Assembly: GCF_000711895.1 (NCBI RefSeq)
Contig: NZ_JONO01000052.1
Location: 1-35,001, forward strand
DNA length: 35,001 nucleotides
Origin: Photorhabdus australis DSM 17609
GTDB taxonomy: Bacteria; Pseudomonadota; Gammaproteobacteria; Enterobacterales; Enterobacteriaceae
Direction of reading: 5' to 3'
Shown here in pieces: positions 26,135 to 34,551 of this stretch. Both the position numbers and the translations under genes were made by a program. The notes beneath the pieces are model-generated. The model searched no databases. It was not told the DNA's origin and saw only the letters and a list, made by a program, of their open reading frames with translations. The stretch's first letter is position 1. Every line of letters begins with the position of its first letter.

Positions 26135-28126
26135 ATGGGTATTTTTAATAAAAGAAAAATCGCGTTAGGGGTTATTGCTGCAATTTCATCTGGTTCTGTT
26201 TTTGCTGCCAGTAGTAGTAATGACACAATTATTGTGACTACAGCATCAGGCTTCCAACAGAAGATTGAAGATGCGCCAGCATCTATTTCTGTGGTGAGCC
26301 GTGAACAATTAGAAACCAAAGCTTATCGTGATGTGACTGATGCATTGAAAGATGTACCGGGTGTTGTTGTTACAGGTGGCGGTAGTAGCAGTGATATCAG
26401 TATTCGTGGTATGGCGTCTAAGTATACGATGATGTTGATTGATGGGAAGCGTGTTGATACTCGCAATACTCGCCCAAATAGTGATGGTTCTGGTATTGAA
26501 CAGGGTTGGTTGCCACCATTGGCGGCGATTGAACGGATCGAAGTGGTGCGTGGACCGATGTCTGCTCTTTATGGTTCTGATGCTATGGGTGGGGTTATTA
26601 ACATTATTACTCGTAAGCCACAGAAAGAGTGGAAAACTAGTTTCCGTACCGATACTACGTTAACTGAACGTAAAGATTCAGGTAATAGTTATCAAGGTAG
26701 TGTTTATTCTTCAGGTCCAATTATTGATGGATTACTGGGTTTGAAAGTCAGTGGTCTGTATTCTCACCGCAATGAAGATAAATTTGTTGGAGGGTTTAAA
26801 GAGCAGGAAATGCGTAACGGCTCTGCAACTTTTTCTCTGACGCCTGATGATCAAAATACTTTTGATTTCGAAGCGGGTCGTTATGAACAGGATCGCAATA
26901 CTACTGAAGGCAAATCGTCTCGTGGTGACTCAGAAAAAAACGATTATAACCGTAACAATTACTCTATTACGCACAATGGTATTTATGATTTCGGTACCAT
27001 GACTTCATATATCCAACATGATGATTCACGTAATCCAGGGCGTGATATGAAGTACCAGGATACGGTATTTAACAACCAAACGGTTTTCCAGCTGGATGAT
27101 CATACTCTAAGCGTGGGAGGGCAATATCGTTATGAAAACTTACATGGTGGTGACAATTTATTGGCTTCGGCTAATGGCATAGACAAATTAACTCGCTGGA
27201 GTTGGGCACTATTTGCTGAAGATGAATGGCAAATGACTAATGATTTTGCCCTGACTGGTGGTATCCGTATGGATAAAGACGAGAATTTTGGTAGTCATTG
27301 GACACCCCGTCTGTATGGTGTATGGCATGCTGATGAACAATGGACGATTAAAGGTGGTGTATCTACTGGTTACCGTTCTCCTGATTTACGTCATGCTGCA
27401 TCAGATTGGGGGCAAGTTACAGGAGGAAGCCCCAGGGTAATTGATGGATTTAGAGAAAAACCGGGCATTATTGTTGGGAACCCAGATTTAAAGCCAGAAA
27501 AGAGCTTTGGTCAAGAGATTGGTATTATTTGGAATAATCGAGAAAACCTTAATGTTGGTTTGACAATATTTAATACAGAATTCAAAGATAAGATCACTGA
27601 AATTAACCGCTGTACTGATCCAAGTGGTGGGAAAGATAAAAAGTGTAAAATTGGTGATAACGTTTATAAGTTTATCAGTGATCGTATAAACGTACATAAA
27701 GCTAATATACGCGGTGTAGAAGCGACAATGAACTGGGATATTGTTGAAAACTGGTCATTGGCTGCAAATTATACTTACACTGATTCAGAACAGAAGAGTG
27801 GGACAAACAAAGGAAAACCTTTGAACAAAATGCCTAAACATATGGCGAATGCGACTCTGAACTGGCAAACCTTACCGGAAATGCAAACCTGGGCCCGGGT
27901 AAACTTCCGTGGCAAAACTTCAGATTATTTAGGACGTCGTGAAAAAATGAATGAAGGAACACCGTCCTATGCCTTTGTAGATATTGGTGCTAGCTATAAT
28001 CTGACTAAAGATCTACGTGTGTTGGGTGGGGTATACAACGTATTTGATAAACGTGTTACTGAAGAAAATTATGAAGCACAACTGGATGGTCGTCGCTATA
28101 ACATTGGTATCACCTACGATTTCTAA
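26135..28126 (+). CDS. cirA: TonB-dependent outer-membrane receptor, CirA type
   Basis: 663 residues, exactly the E. coli CirA length. A signal peptide ends near GSVFA. The TonB box DTIIVTTA follows, then a plug domain (DAPASISVVSREQLE, PMSALYGSDAMGGVINIIT) and a 22-strand barrel ending in Phe (RRYNIGITYDF). The start is the ATG at 26135 (MGIFNKRKIA), with TTGGAGAA upstream; the frame reaches back into the ERIC element but that part is not coding. In E. coli cirA is next to lysP, and here the position is kept with the ABC operon in between. CirA imports ferric catecholates; adjacency suggests the receptor and ABC system share a ligand. A YiuR-like role is the alternative. Confidence 0.88.
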   Translation: MGIFNKRKIALGVIAAISSGSVFAASSSNDTIIVTTASGFQQKIEDAPASISVVSREQLETKAYRDVTDALKDVPGVVVTGGGSSSDISIRGMASKYTMMLIDGKRVDTRNTRPNSDGSGIEQGWLPPLAAIERIEVVRGPMSALYGSDAMGGVINIITRKPQKEWKTSFRTDTTLTERKDSGNSYQGSVYSSGPIIDGLLGLKVSGLYSHRNEDKFVGGFKEQEMRNGSATFSLTPDDQNTFDFEAGRYEQDRNTTEGKSSRGDSEKNDYNRNNYSITHNGIYDFGTMTSYIQHDDSRNPGRDMKYQDTVFNNQTVFQLDDHTLSVGGQYRYENLHGGDNLLASANGIDKLTRWSWALFAEDEWQMTNDFALTGGIRMDKDENFGSHWTPRLYGVWHADEQWTIKGGVSTGYRSPDLRHAASDWGQVTGGSPRVIDGFREKPGIIVGNPDLKPEKSFGQEIGIIWNNRENLNVGLTIFNTEFKDKITEINRCTDPSGGKDKKCKIGDNVYKFISDRINVHKANIRGVEATMNWDIVENWSLAANYTYTDSEQKSGTNKGKPLNKMPKHMANATLNWQTLPEMQTWARVNFRGKTSDYLGRREKMNEGTPSYAFVDIGASYNLTKDLRVLGGVYNVFDKRVTEENYEAQLDGRRYNIGITYDF

Positions 28127-28152
28127 TAAATAATTCTTATTAAATGTGTGTT

Positions 28153-28190
28153 AACCCCCTTGCCTGTTTTTGGCAGGGGGTTTTGTGTTT
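28153..28190 (+). terminator. Terminator of the receptor gene
   Basis: AACCCCCTTGCC pairs with GGCAGGGGGTT (one bulge), followed by TTGTGTTT. It starts 26 bases past the stop. Confidence 0.88.
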
Positions 28191-28435
28191 GCTGAACCCA
28201 TAAAAACTGAGTGGTAATTCGTTTTGTATTGTGCTAAAACTTAGCGCATGTCAAAGGAATGTATATGACATGGTTAAATTCCATAGCGTAATCAATATGT
28301 GTAGTAAAAAATAATGAACTTTTAGTGCGGCGAGTATTGCTATTTTAGGTCTTCAAGTGCAGAATTCGCCCACTGGAAAATAACTGATGCGTTTATATGT
28401 GTCGGTTATTTTTTTTGCTTTGACTTATTTTTTAC
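28191..28435. other. Gap before ERIC element C with a palindrome and a T-run hairpin
   Basis: No gene seen. It holds an inverted repeat CATGTCA / TGACATG spaced by 12 bases (28247-28272), and AAAATAAC pairing with GTTATTTT and a run of eight T at 28377-28420. The latter looks like an intrinsic terminator with no gene before it. Confidence 0.4.
28377..28420 (+). terminator. Terminator-like hairpin with no upstream gene
   Basis: AAAATAAC and GTTATTTT form an 8-bp, AT-rich stem with a 20-base interior, followed by TTTTTTTT. It could end an unidentified short transcript that starts after the receptor terminator. Confidence 0.35.
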
Positions 28436-28563
28436 TATACCCAATAGATTTCAAGTTGCAGTGCGGCGGCAAGTGAACGCATCTCCAGGAGCATAGATCA
28501 CTATGTGACTGGAGTAAGTTAAAGCAGTCAACAAAGCAGCAGCTTGAAAGATGAAGGGTATAT
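28436..28563 (+). repeat. ERIC element C
   Basis: A 128-bp copy running from TATACCCAATAG to AAGGGTATA, with the core CATCTCCAGGAGCATAGATC and GTGACTGGAGTAAG. Same orientation as element B. It lies directly upstream of the structured puuP leader. Confidence 0.9.
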
Positions 28564-28849
28564 ACCAAGAGGCCGGATTCTGAGCCGGATAGATAATTGG
28601 CCCACGTGCAACCATAATGAGAATGGGTTGCCGTAATGAGGAACGCTAATATGGAGCAATTATTCTCTATCGCACTTGTGCCAATCGGCACATGCTGCTG
28701 CATCGATGATTATGGAGCATTGCGCTCTATGTATAATCCAGCCTCTAACTCCACTGTCTATTCTGCCTATAGGCAGAAGCGAAGTCTTCCCAGTAACTGT
28801 CGATTAAGTAGTGATAAAACACGAATCGGAGTTATGGGAGGTTTCGCTC
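28564..28849 (+). promoter_or_regulatory. Structured 5' leader of puuP
   Basis: The 286 bases between the ERIC element and puuP hold a series of hairpins: GCAACC / GGTTGC (28608-28631), ATGGAG / CTCTAT (28651-28670), TGTGCC / GGCACA with a 4-base loop (28677-28692), a second ATGGAG / CTCTAT copy extended by C-G (28712-28730), and the perfect palindrome TTCTGCC-TATA-GGCAGAA (28761-28778). Two near-identical hairpins flanking a third look organised. No T-run terminator is present. I do not recognise any Rfam-type riboswitch. An ORF also crosses the region (next entry). Confidence 0.45.
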
Positions 28850-28860
28850 ATGTCGCATAA
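28651..28860 (+). CDS. Possible leader ORF overlapping the puuP start, 69 residues
   Basis: The ATG at 28651 follows GAGGAA at 28639-28644, a good ribosome site. The frame runs 69 codons (beginning [17 protein letters not shown]) to a stop at 28860 that lies 11 bases beyond the puuP start codon. Such an overlap would allow translational coupling. The composition, with a Cys triplet and no domain, is not clearly protein-like and the frame crosses all the hairpins, so it may be chance. Confidence 0.25.
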   Translation: MEQLFSIALVPIGTCCCIDDYGALRSMYNPASNSTVYSAYRQKRSLPSNCRLSSDKTRIGVMGGFAHVA

Positions 28861-30232
28861 TACTGAAATTTCAATTGGCACCAACCAAACTGGTGCGAAC
28901 AATCGTGTTCAACTCAGAAAAACACTGACCTTAGTTCAAGTGGTGATGATGGGGCTTGCTTATCTGCAACCTATGACTATCTTTGATACTTTCGGAATTG
29001 TTTCTGGTTTGACTGATGGCCACGTAGCGACATCTTATGCTATTGCTCTGATCGCAATTCTATTTACCGCTTTAAGCTATGGGAAATTGGTAAAACGCTT
29101 TCCATCTGCCGGATCTGCATATACTTATGCACAAAAATCTATCAGTCCGCATGTTGGCTTTATGGTAGGTTGGTCGTCGCTACTAGATTATCTGTTCATG
29201 CCAATGATTAACATCTTATTGGCGAAAATTTATCTCCAGGCCATTTTTCCTGGCGTAGAACCGTGGATTTTCGTTGTAGGGTTGGCATTATTGATGACGG
29301 CCTTTAACCTGCGTGGTATCAACGTTGTTGCTAATCTTAACACCGGTATTGTTATTGTTCAGGTTGCAATAATGGTTGTATTTGTGGGTTTGTTGATCCA
29401 CGGCGTATACAATGGGGAAGGTGTAGGAACTTTATGGAGTGTAAGACCTTTTACCTCTGAAGATGCTCATTTAATCCCGATGATTACTGGGGCAACGATT
29501 TTGTGTTTTTCGTTCCTTGGGTTTGATGGTATTAGTTCGTTGTCCGAAGAGACGCCGAATGCAGGCAAAGTGATCCCGAAAGCGATCTTCCTGACAGCAT
29601 TAATCGGTGGTGTTATCTTTATTATCGTTTCTTATTTTTTACAGCTCTATTTTCCTGATATCTCCCGGTTCAAGAACCCGGATGAATCTCAGCCAGAAAT
29701 TATGCTGTATGTAGCGGGTACTTTATTCCAGTCCATTATTCTGGTGTTCTCTTGTGTCACCGTTTTGGCTTCTGGTATGGCATCTCACGCGGGGGTTTCG
29801 CGTTTGCTCTATGTTATGGGGCGTGATGGCGTATTTCCTGAGAAAATATTTGGCTATGTTCATCCGAAATGGCGGACTCCGGCAGTCAACGTATTGTTGG
29901 TCGGTATCGTAGCGCTGTCTGCAATCACTTTTGATCTGGTGACTGCAACGGCTCTGATTAACTTTGGTGCGCTGATAGCGTTCACTTTTGTAAACCTATC
30001 GGTTATCTCTCAGTTCTATATCCGTGAACGTCGTAACCGTACATTGAAAGATACAATCAACTTCCTGGTATTACCTGTTATTGGTGCCTGTACTGTTGGG
30101 GTGTTGTGGATGAACCTGGAACAGAGTTCTATGGAATTGGGTCTAACCTGGGGAGCTATTGGTCTGGTTTATATGGTATTCCTGACCCGTCGTTTCCGTC
30201 AGCCGATGCCCCAGTGTTCTGAAATGATTTAG
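28850..30232 (+). CDS. puuP: Putrescine importer PuuP
   Basis: A 460-residue proton-driven putrescine importer of the APC superfamily with 12 helices. [31 protein letters not shown] is divided by helix 1; [29 protein letters not shown] and [19 protein letters not shown] all match E. coli PuuP closely. The start is the ATG at 28850 (MSHNTEIS), with GGGAGG 8 bases upstream; an earlier in-frame start at 28811 lies before that ribosome site. The puu catabolic genes are not adjacent, so the gene is a single unit closed by its own terminator. Confidence 0.9.
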   Translation: MSHNTEISIGTNQTGANNRVQLRKTLTLVQVVMMGLAYLQPMTIFDTFGIVSGLTDGHVATSYAIALIAILFTALSYGKLVKRFPSAGSAYTYAQKSISPHVGFMVGWSSLLDYLFMPMINILLAKIYLQAIFPGVEPWIFVVGLALLMTAFNLRGINVVANLNTGIVIVQVAIMVVFVGLLIHGVYNGEGVGTLWSVRPFTSEDAHLIPMITGATILCFSFLGFDGISSLSEETPNAGKVIPKAIFLTALIGGVIFIIVSYFLQLYFPDISRFKNPDESQPEIMLYVAGTLFQSIILVFSCVTVLASGMASHAGVSRLLYVMGRDGVFPEKIFGYVHPKWRTPAVNVLLVGIVALSAITFDLVTATALINFGALIAFTFVNLSVISQFYIRERRNRTLKDTINFLVLPVIGACTVGVLWMNLEQSSMELGLTWGAIGLVYMVFLTRRFRQPMPQCSEMI

Positions 30233-30252
30233 TATTAAGTTTGAAAAAGAAC

Positions 30253-30283
30253 AACGGTACCGAATTTGGTACCGTTTTTTTTT
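30253..30283 (+). terminator. Terminator of puuP
   Basis: AACGGTACC pairs perfectly with GGTACCGTT around GAATTT, and the T-run has nine T. It lies 21 bases past the puuP stop. Confidence 0.92.
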
Positions 30284-30444
30284 GGCTATTGGCTATTGTT
30301 TCCAATTTTGCCGCAATAATGCAGAAGAAGGATCTGAGAAAAGAAAACAGCGATGCTGCTTGCAGATAAGAAAAATTCCGGCAGTAAATAGGGAAAAACA
30401 ATCTATGCTCTGAGAGGTAATTATAGACTATTAAGGAAGAGACT

Positions 30445-32160
30445 ATGAATGATGTAAAGACCTCGCAAAATCAGCAATTTATTACTACCCTGACCAATAT
30501 TGTCGGTAAATCTCATATCCTGACTTCTCCTCATAAGACTGAACGCTATCGTAAAGGTTTTCGCTCAGGTCAAGGCGAAGCCTTAGCCGTTGTATTTCCC
30601 GGTTCGCTGATAGAACAGTGGCGTGTGTTTAAAGCCTGTGTTGAAGCGGATAAAATCATCTTGATGCAAGCAGCTAATACCGGTGTGACCGAAGGTTCTA
30701 CCCCGAGCGGTAATGATTATGACCGTGACATCGTGATTATCAGCACGTTGCGCATGAATAAAATACAAATTCTGAAACAGTGTAACCAGGTAGTAGCGTT
30801 GCCGGGCAGTACATTGTGGCAACTTGAACGTGCGTTAAAACCACTGGGGCGTGAACCTCATTCGGTTATCGGTTCTTCCTGCATTGGTGCTTCTGTGATT
30901 GGTGGTATCTGTAATAATTCAGGTGGTTCTCTGGTTCATCGTGGTCCAGCCTATACCGAAATGGCATTATATGGGCGAGTGAATGAGAGCGGTGAGCCAG
31001 AATTGATTAATCATCTGGGTATTTATCTGGGAGAAACACCGGAAGAGATCCTCTCTTGTCTGGAAGAACGGAGTTATAGTGACCAGGATATAGAACATGG
31101 TCAACGCAAAGCGTCTGATTATGAGTATGCCCAACGAGTACGTGACGTAGATGCTGATACGCCATCTCGTTTCAATTCTGACGAACGTCGTTTATTCGAA
31201 GCTTCAGGTTGTGCTGGTAAATTGGTTGTGTTTGCTGTCCGGCTCGATACTTTTCCGGCAGAATCTTCGTCTCAGGTATTTTATATCGGAACCAACCAAA
31301 CTGATGTATTGACGGAGTTACGTCGTCATATGTTAGCCAATTTTCGTAACTTGCCGGTGGCGGGTGAATATATGCACCGGGATATTTTTGATATTGCAGA
31401 AAGCTACGGTAAAGATACTTTTATCATGATTGATAAGCTTGGTACTGATAAAATGCCGGCCTATTTTACCTTGAAAGGGAAAATGGATGCGATTTTCAAC
31501 AAGATTCCATTTTTACCTTCTCATCTTATCGATCGCATAATGCAAGGATTGAGTCGTTTATTTCCTTCCCACTTACCTAAGCGTTTGAAAGAATATCGAA
31601 ATCGCTTTGAGCACCATTTGATATTAAAGATGTCTGGTGATGGGGTTGAGGAAGCGAGAAATTGGCTAGAGAATTATTTCAGCCAAGCGGAGGGGGCATT
31701 CTTTGCCTGTACGCCGGAAGAAGGTGTTAAAGCGTTTCTGCATCGCTTCTCCGCTGCTGGTGCGGCGATCCGTTATCGAGCCATACATAGTAACGAAGTG
31801 GAAGATATTCTTTCGCTTGATATTGCTCTGCGCCGTAATGATCGTGAATGGTTTGAACAGTTACTACCAGAATTTGATGATGTATTATTGCATAAACTTT
31901 ACTGTGGGCATTTTATGTGTCATGTATTCCATCATGATTACATTATAAAAAAGGGTGTGGATATACACGCATTGAAAGAAAGAATGATAGAAATCCTCGA
32001 TCAGCGCGGTGCGGAATATCCTGCGGAACACAATGTAGGTCATCAATATAAGGCTAAACCTCAGCTTAAGGCTTTCTATCGGATGACCGATCCTACTAAC
32101 ACTCTCAACCCAGGAGTTGGGAAAACATCTAAGCTGAAAAATTGGAAAGGAGAATTTTAA
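30445..32160 (+). CDS. dld: Quinone-dependent D-lactate dehydrogenase
   Basis: A peripheral inner-membrane FAD enzyme that oxidises D-lactate to pyruvate and passes electrons to ubiquinone. The 571 residues equal the E. coli length. The PCMH-type FAD domain includes the nucleotide-binding block LQAANTG-like MQAANTGVTEGSTPSGNDYDR and GSSCIGASVIGGICNNSGGS. The membrane-binding segment is in the middle, with many basic residues (about 340-400). The C-terminus reads NPGVGKTSKLKNW. AGGAAGAG precedes the ATG. It follows puuP after its terminator, so it has its own promoter, but I see no clear one. Confidence 0.96.
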   Translation: MNDVKTSQNQQFITTLTNIVGKSHILTSPHKTERYRKGFRSGQGEALAVVFPGSLIEQWRVFKACVEADKIILMQAANTGVTEGSTPSGNDYDRDIVIISTLRMNKIQILKQCNQVVALPGSTLWQLERALKPLGREPHSVIGSSCIGASVIGGICNNSGGSLVHRGPAYTEMALYGRVNESGEPELINHLGIYLGETPEEILSCLEERSYSDQDIEHGQRKASDYEYAQRVRDVDADTPSRFNSDERRLFEASGCAGKLVVFAVRLDTFPAESSSQVFYIGTNQTDVLTELRRHMLANFRNLPVAGEYMHRDIFDIAESYGKDTFIMIDKLGTDKMPAYFTLKGKMDAIFNKIPFLPSHLIDRIMQGLSRLFPSHLPKRLKEYRNRFEHHLILKMSGDGVEEARNWLENYFSQAEGAFFACTPEEGVKAFLHRFSAAGAAIRYRAIHSNEVEDILSLDIALRRNDREWFEQLLPEFDDVLLHKLYCGHFMCHVFHHDYIIKKGVDIHALKERMIEILDQRGAEYPAEHNVGHQYKAKPQLKAFYRMTDPTNTLNPGVGKTSKLKNWKGEF

Positions 32161-32238
32161 TGCCAGTATTCTCAACATCATGGCAGTACGAAGAGGATTT
32201 GAGTCTGTGATAATTTCCCTTTGGTCAATTGAGAGGAA

Positions 32239-32259
32239 GGCGAGTATGAGTTACTCGCC
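32239..32259. terminator. Hairpin between convergent dld and sbcB
   Basis: GGCGAGTA pairs perfectly with TACTCGCC around TGAGT. It lies between the convergent stops of dld and sbcB. The T-tracts on both sides are weak. Confidence 0.55.
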
Positions 32260-32287
32260 GATCTATGTTTGTCTATTATCGGTTTGA

Positions 32288-33718
32288 TTATCCAGCCAGT
32301 TTTACTGCATATTCCATCAGTGCTTTAAGTTGATGACATTTTTCTTCATTGCTTTGATGTTCAATAAAGAGCTGCTCGATGATAAAGATATATTCACTGA
32401 GTTTATCCTGGGTTAATACGTCCTGACGATGTCGTAGCCAGCGCTGTTGTTCATCATAAGTTAGAGTAGAAGGGTAATTTCTGGCACGATAGCGAAATAA
32501 CAGAGTCTTAATTCTCGGATCCTGGAAAGTCAGGTCTAAAGCAGGTAAATTTTGCGGTAATGTTTCACGGATAATATTCATCGCTGCTTTATCTGCATCA
32601 CTAAAGAAGCCATTATATAGCTTAGCGTCAACATTATCTGATTCAGGGAAAGATTCGGTCTGAGTAAACAGTTCGACAACTTTTTCTCTGATTTGTGGAT
32701 TATTTCGTAGAATAGCCAGATTTCTTTCACAATGATCACGATCCAGTCTAAGACGTTCAGCATCTTCTGTTCGTAAGGTATTATCAGGTGCGATTATCGG
32801 GCATTTATTAATATGGACCAGTTTAACAGGGACTGGTGGTTGATCTGGTAGTAATTCATCGTGACGGGTATACAGGCGTTCGCGCAAAGCATCTGCGTCC
32901 AGTTCCAGCAATGGTGAAATATCTCCTGCCAAATCACACATAATGACGGCATTCCGGTTTATCGGGTGCCATGCAAGAGGAGCAACCAGGCTGGTATTGC
33001 TACGTGTTGCGCCAAACATACCAGAAACATGAACTAATGGTTTCATTTGGGGGATATCGATGAGATTGCTGACTTTCTGTTTATTTCTTAATTGGAAGAA
33101 ATAATCGAACATCCGCGGTTGGGCTTTTTTAAGCAATTTTGCCATTGCAATTGTGGCGTAAACATCGGACATAGCATCGTGAGCATGTGAATGTTCAACA
33201 CCATTTGCTTTGGTCAGATGTTCTAGTTTAAAACTGGGCAGACCATCGTCATTTTCGGGCCAGATAATACCTTCGGGGCGCAGGGCATAACAGGCACGCA
33301 GTACATCAAGTAAATCCCAACGGGAATTACCTTTTTGCCAGCTATAAGCGTATGGGTCATAAAAATTGCGGTAAAAAATATTCCGGCTGACTTCATCATC
33401 AAACCGGATATTGTTATAACCGAGAATACAGCTATTCGGCACACTGAATACATTGTGAATTTGTCGGGCAAATTCCGCTTCATTGACGCCTTTTTCCAGG
33501 GCAATCTGAGGCGTAATTCCCGTGATCATGACCGCTTCTGGCTGAGGGAGATAATCATCGGCAGGTGAACAGTAAATAACTAACGGCTCTTCAATGATAT
33601 TGAAATCCATATCAGTGCGGACACCGGCAAACTGAGCAGGTCTGTCCAGTGCTGGATGTTTACCGAAAGTTTCGTAGTCATGAATGTAGAAAGTGGGTTG
33701 TTCGCTGCTGTTTTTCAC
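32288..33718 (-). CDS. sbcB: Exodeoxyribonuclease I
   Basis: A processive 3'-5' exonuclease on single-stranded DNA that acts in mismatch repair and recombination. The 476 residues (475 in E. coli) hold the DEDDh active site: Asp14 and Glu16 (HDYETFG), Asp107 (GYNNIRFDDE), His180 and Asp185 (HAHDAMSDVYA). The exonuclease I C-terminal domains follow. The stop is 128 bases from that of convergent dld. The minus-strand promoter should lie in 33719-33800. Confidence 0.96.
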   Translation of the reverse strand: MKNSSEQPTFYIHDYETFGKHPALDRPAQFAGVRTDMDFNIIEEPLVIYCSPADDYLPQPEAVMITGITPQIALEKGVNEAEFARQIHNVFSVPNSCILGYNNIRFDDEVSRNIFYRNFYDPYAYSWQKGNSRWDLLDVLRACYALRPEGIIWPENDDGLPSFKLEHLTKANGVEHSHAHDAMSDVYATIAMAKLLKKAQPRMFDYFFQLRNKQKVSNLIDIPQMKPLVHVSGMFGATRSNTSLVAPLAWHPINRNAVIMCDLAGDISPLLELDADALRERLYTRHDELLPDQPPVPVKLVHINKCPIIAPDNTLRTEDAERLRLDRDHCERNLAILRNNPQIREKVVELFTQTESFPESDNVDAKLYNGFFSDADKAAMNIIRETLPQNLPALDLTFQDPRIKTLLFRYRARNYPSTLTYDEQQRWLRHRQDVLTQDKLSEYIFIIEQLFIEHQSNEEKCHQLKALMEYAVKLAG

Positions 33719-34011
33719 TGTTGTTCAATGTCCAATCATGTTAATTATTTGTTTCTTCTGCTTTTTTAGAGAAGGGAATAATATTTTTTCCAGGAATATG
33801 AGTAATTATTGCTTACTATCTTAGAGAATCCATGCGATTGCAATATCATATCCATATCTTCCTATTTTCTGCGCCACAATGGGATGTCAGTTATTAACGT
33901 TTTTGGGGCTTGTAGTAAATGATTGTATGTTTTTAGACCATTTATCCTTGACAATATTGATCTGCCTACTACAACATGCAGTGAAGTATTGAAAAGATAA
34001 ATGAGGTGAAT
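33719..34011. other. Gap between sbcB and the small-ORF region
   Basis: AT-rich and without a gene. It holds a promoter-like pair for the plus strand, TTGACA (33948-33953) and TACAAC (33970-33975) 16 bases apart, which would read into the small ORFs that follow. The sbcB promoter should be in the first 100 bases. Confidence 0.4.
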
Positions 34012-34065
34012 ATGTCAAATTTAATTTATTTAATGGTTAAATGTCAGAGCGTTAGAGGCATATGA
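34012..34065 (+). CDS. Possible 17-residue leader ORF
   Basis: ATG at 34012 with a very good ribosome site (GAGGTG, 33 bases past the -10 of the proposed promoter). It encodes 17 residues beginning MSNLIYLMVK, and its TGA overlaps the ATG of the next ORF as ATGA. The overlap suggests coupled translation. It may be a leader peptide or an upstream piece of a decayed gene. Confidence 0.35.
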   Translation: MSNLIYLMVKCQSVRGI

Positions 34066-34310
34066 AGAAGATCGTGGTTTATTTAATAAGATATTTAATG
34101 AATTCTCCGCAGGACTGGATAAATGATGATGACGATAATAAGTATATTGATGAGAATCGTGATGCATATAATTCAAGGGATAATTGGTGCGGTGTGTGTA
34201 TTTTCAGTTATGGGATTAGTTTATTTTACCTTGATGTCAACATTAGAAAATCGATATCAGTATGCGATAGTTGCAGGTACATGCCTGGCATGTTTTCTTT
34301 TACTATATAA
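34062..34310 (+). CDS. Unrecognised ORF, 82 residues, acidic N-terminal part
   Basis: Starts in an ATGA overlap with the 17-codon ORF. The product has a basic start (MKKIVVYLIRYL), then an acidic polar part with a run of four Asp, then a Cys-rich end (CGVC, CDSC). No domain is recognised. It overlaps a different frame that runs from 34123 to 34455 and encodes two hydrophobic segments. At most one is likely to be fully real, or the two are halves of a gene separated by a frameshift. Confidence 0.3.
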   Translation: MKKIVVYLIRYLMNSPQDWINDDDDNKYIDENRDAYNSRDNWCGVCIFSYGISLFYLDVNIRKSISVCDSCRYMPGMFSFTI

Positions 34311-34455
34311 CAGAAAAAATAAAAGAAAAATGCCAATTGTTTCAGTAAGTGTTAATAAGGATATAAGCGATAGAAATATTGGGAGGGATTATTACCTACT
34401 GTATTATATCAGGTCACCTCTTTTACCAACTAATCACGAATGGATTCATCGGTAA
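34123..34455 (+). CDS. Unrecognised small membrane protein, 110 residues
   Basis: Two hydrophobic segments at about 17-38 (IIQGIIGAVCVF and on) and 46-60 (YAIVAGTCLACFLLLY), followed directly by a basic patch NRKNKRK. This is a normal two-helix membrane topology and makes this frame the more plausible one after about 34180. Its start is ambiguous: three Met codons in a row at 34123 with only a weak ribosome site. No homologue is recognised. Confidence 0.4.
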   Translation: MMMTIISILMRIVMHIIQGIIGAVCVFSVMGLVYFTLMSTLENRYQYAIVAGTCLACFLLLYNRKNKRKMPIVSVSVNKDISDRNIGRDYYLLYYIRSPLLPTNHEWIHR

Positions 34456-34551
34456 ATAAACTATTAAACAGAATAAACCGGATATGCAGTACCTTGGTAA
34501 TTTCCAGGACACTAAAATAGAAGGGTGTAACCTCCTGTTATATCCAGTTTT

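Noticed and set aside
28425..28703. Minus-strand ORF of 92 codons
   Set aside because: Lies on the reverse of ERIC element C and the puuP leader; ERIC-derived ORFs recur and are not genes.
28564..28849. yybP-ykoY or guanidine-II (mini-ykkC) riboswitch in the puuP leader
   Set aside because: The conserved loop sequences of those classes (such as the ACGR loops) are absent, despite the paired-hairpin look.
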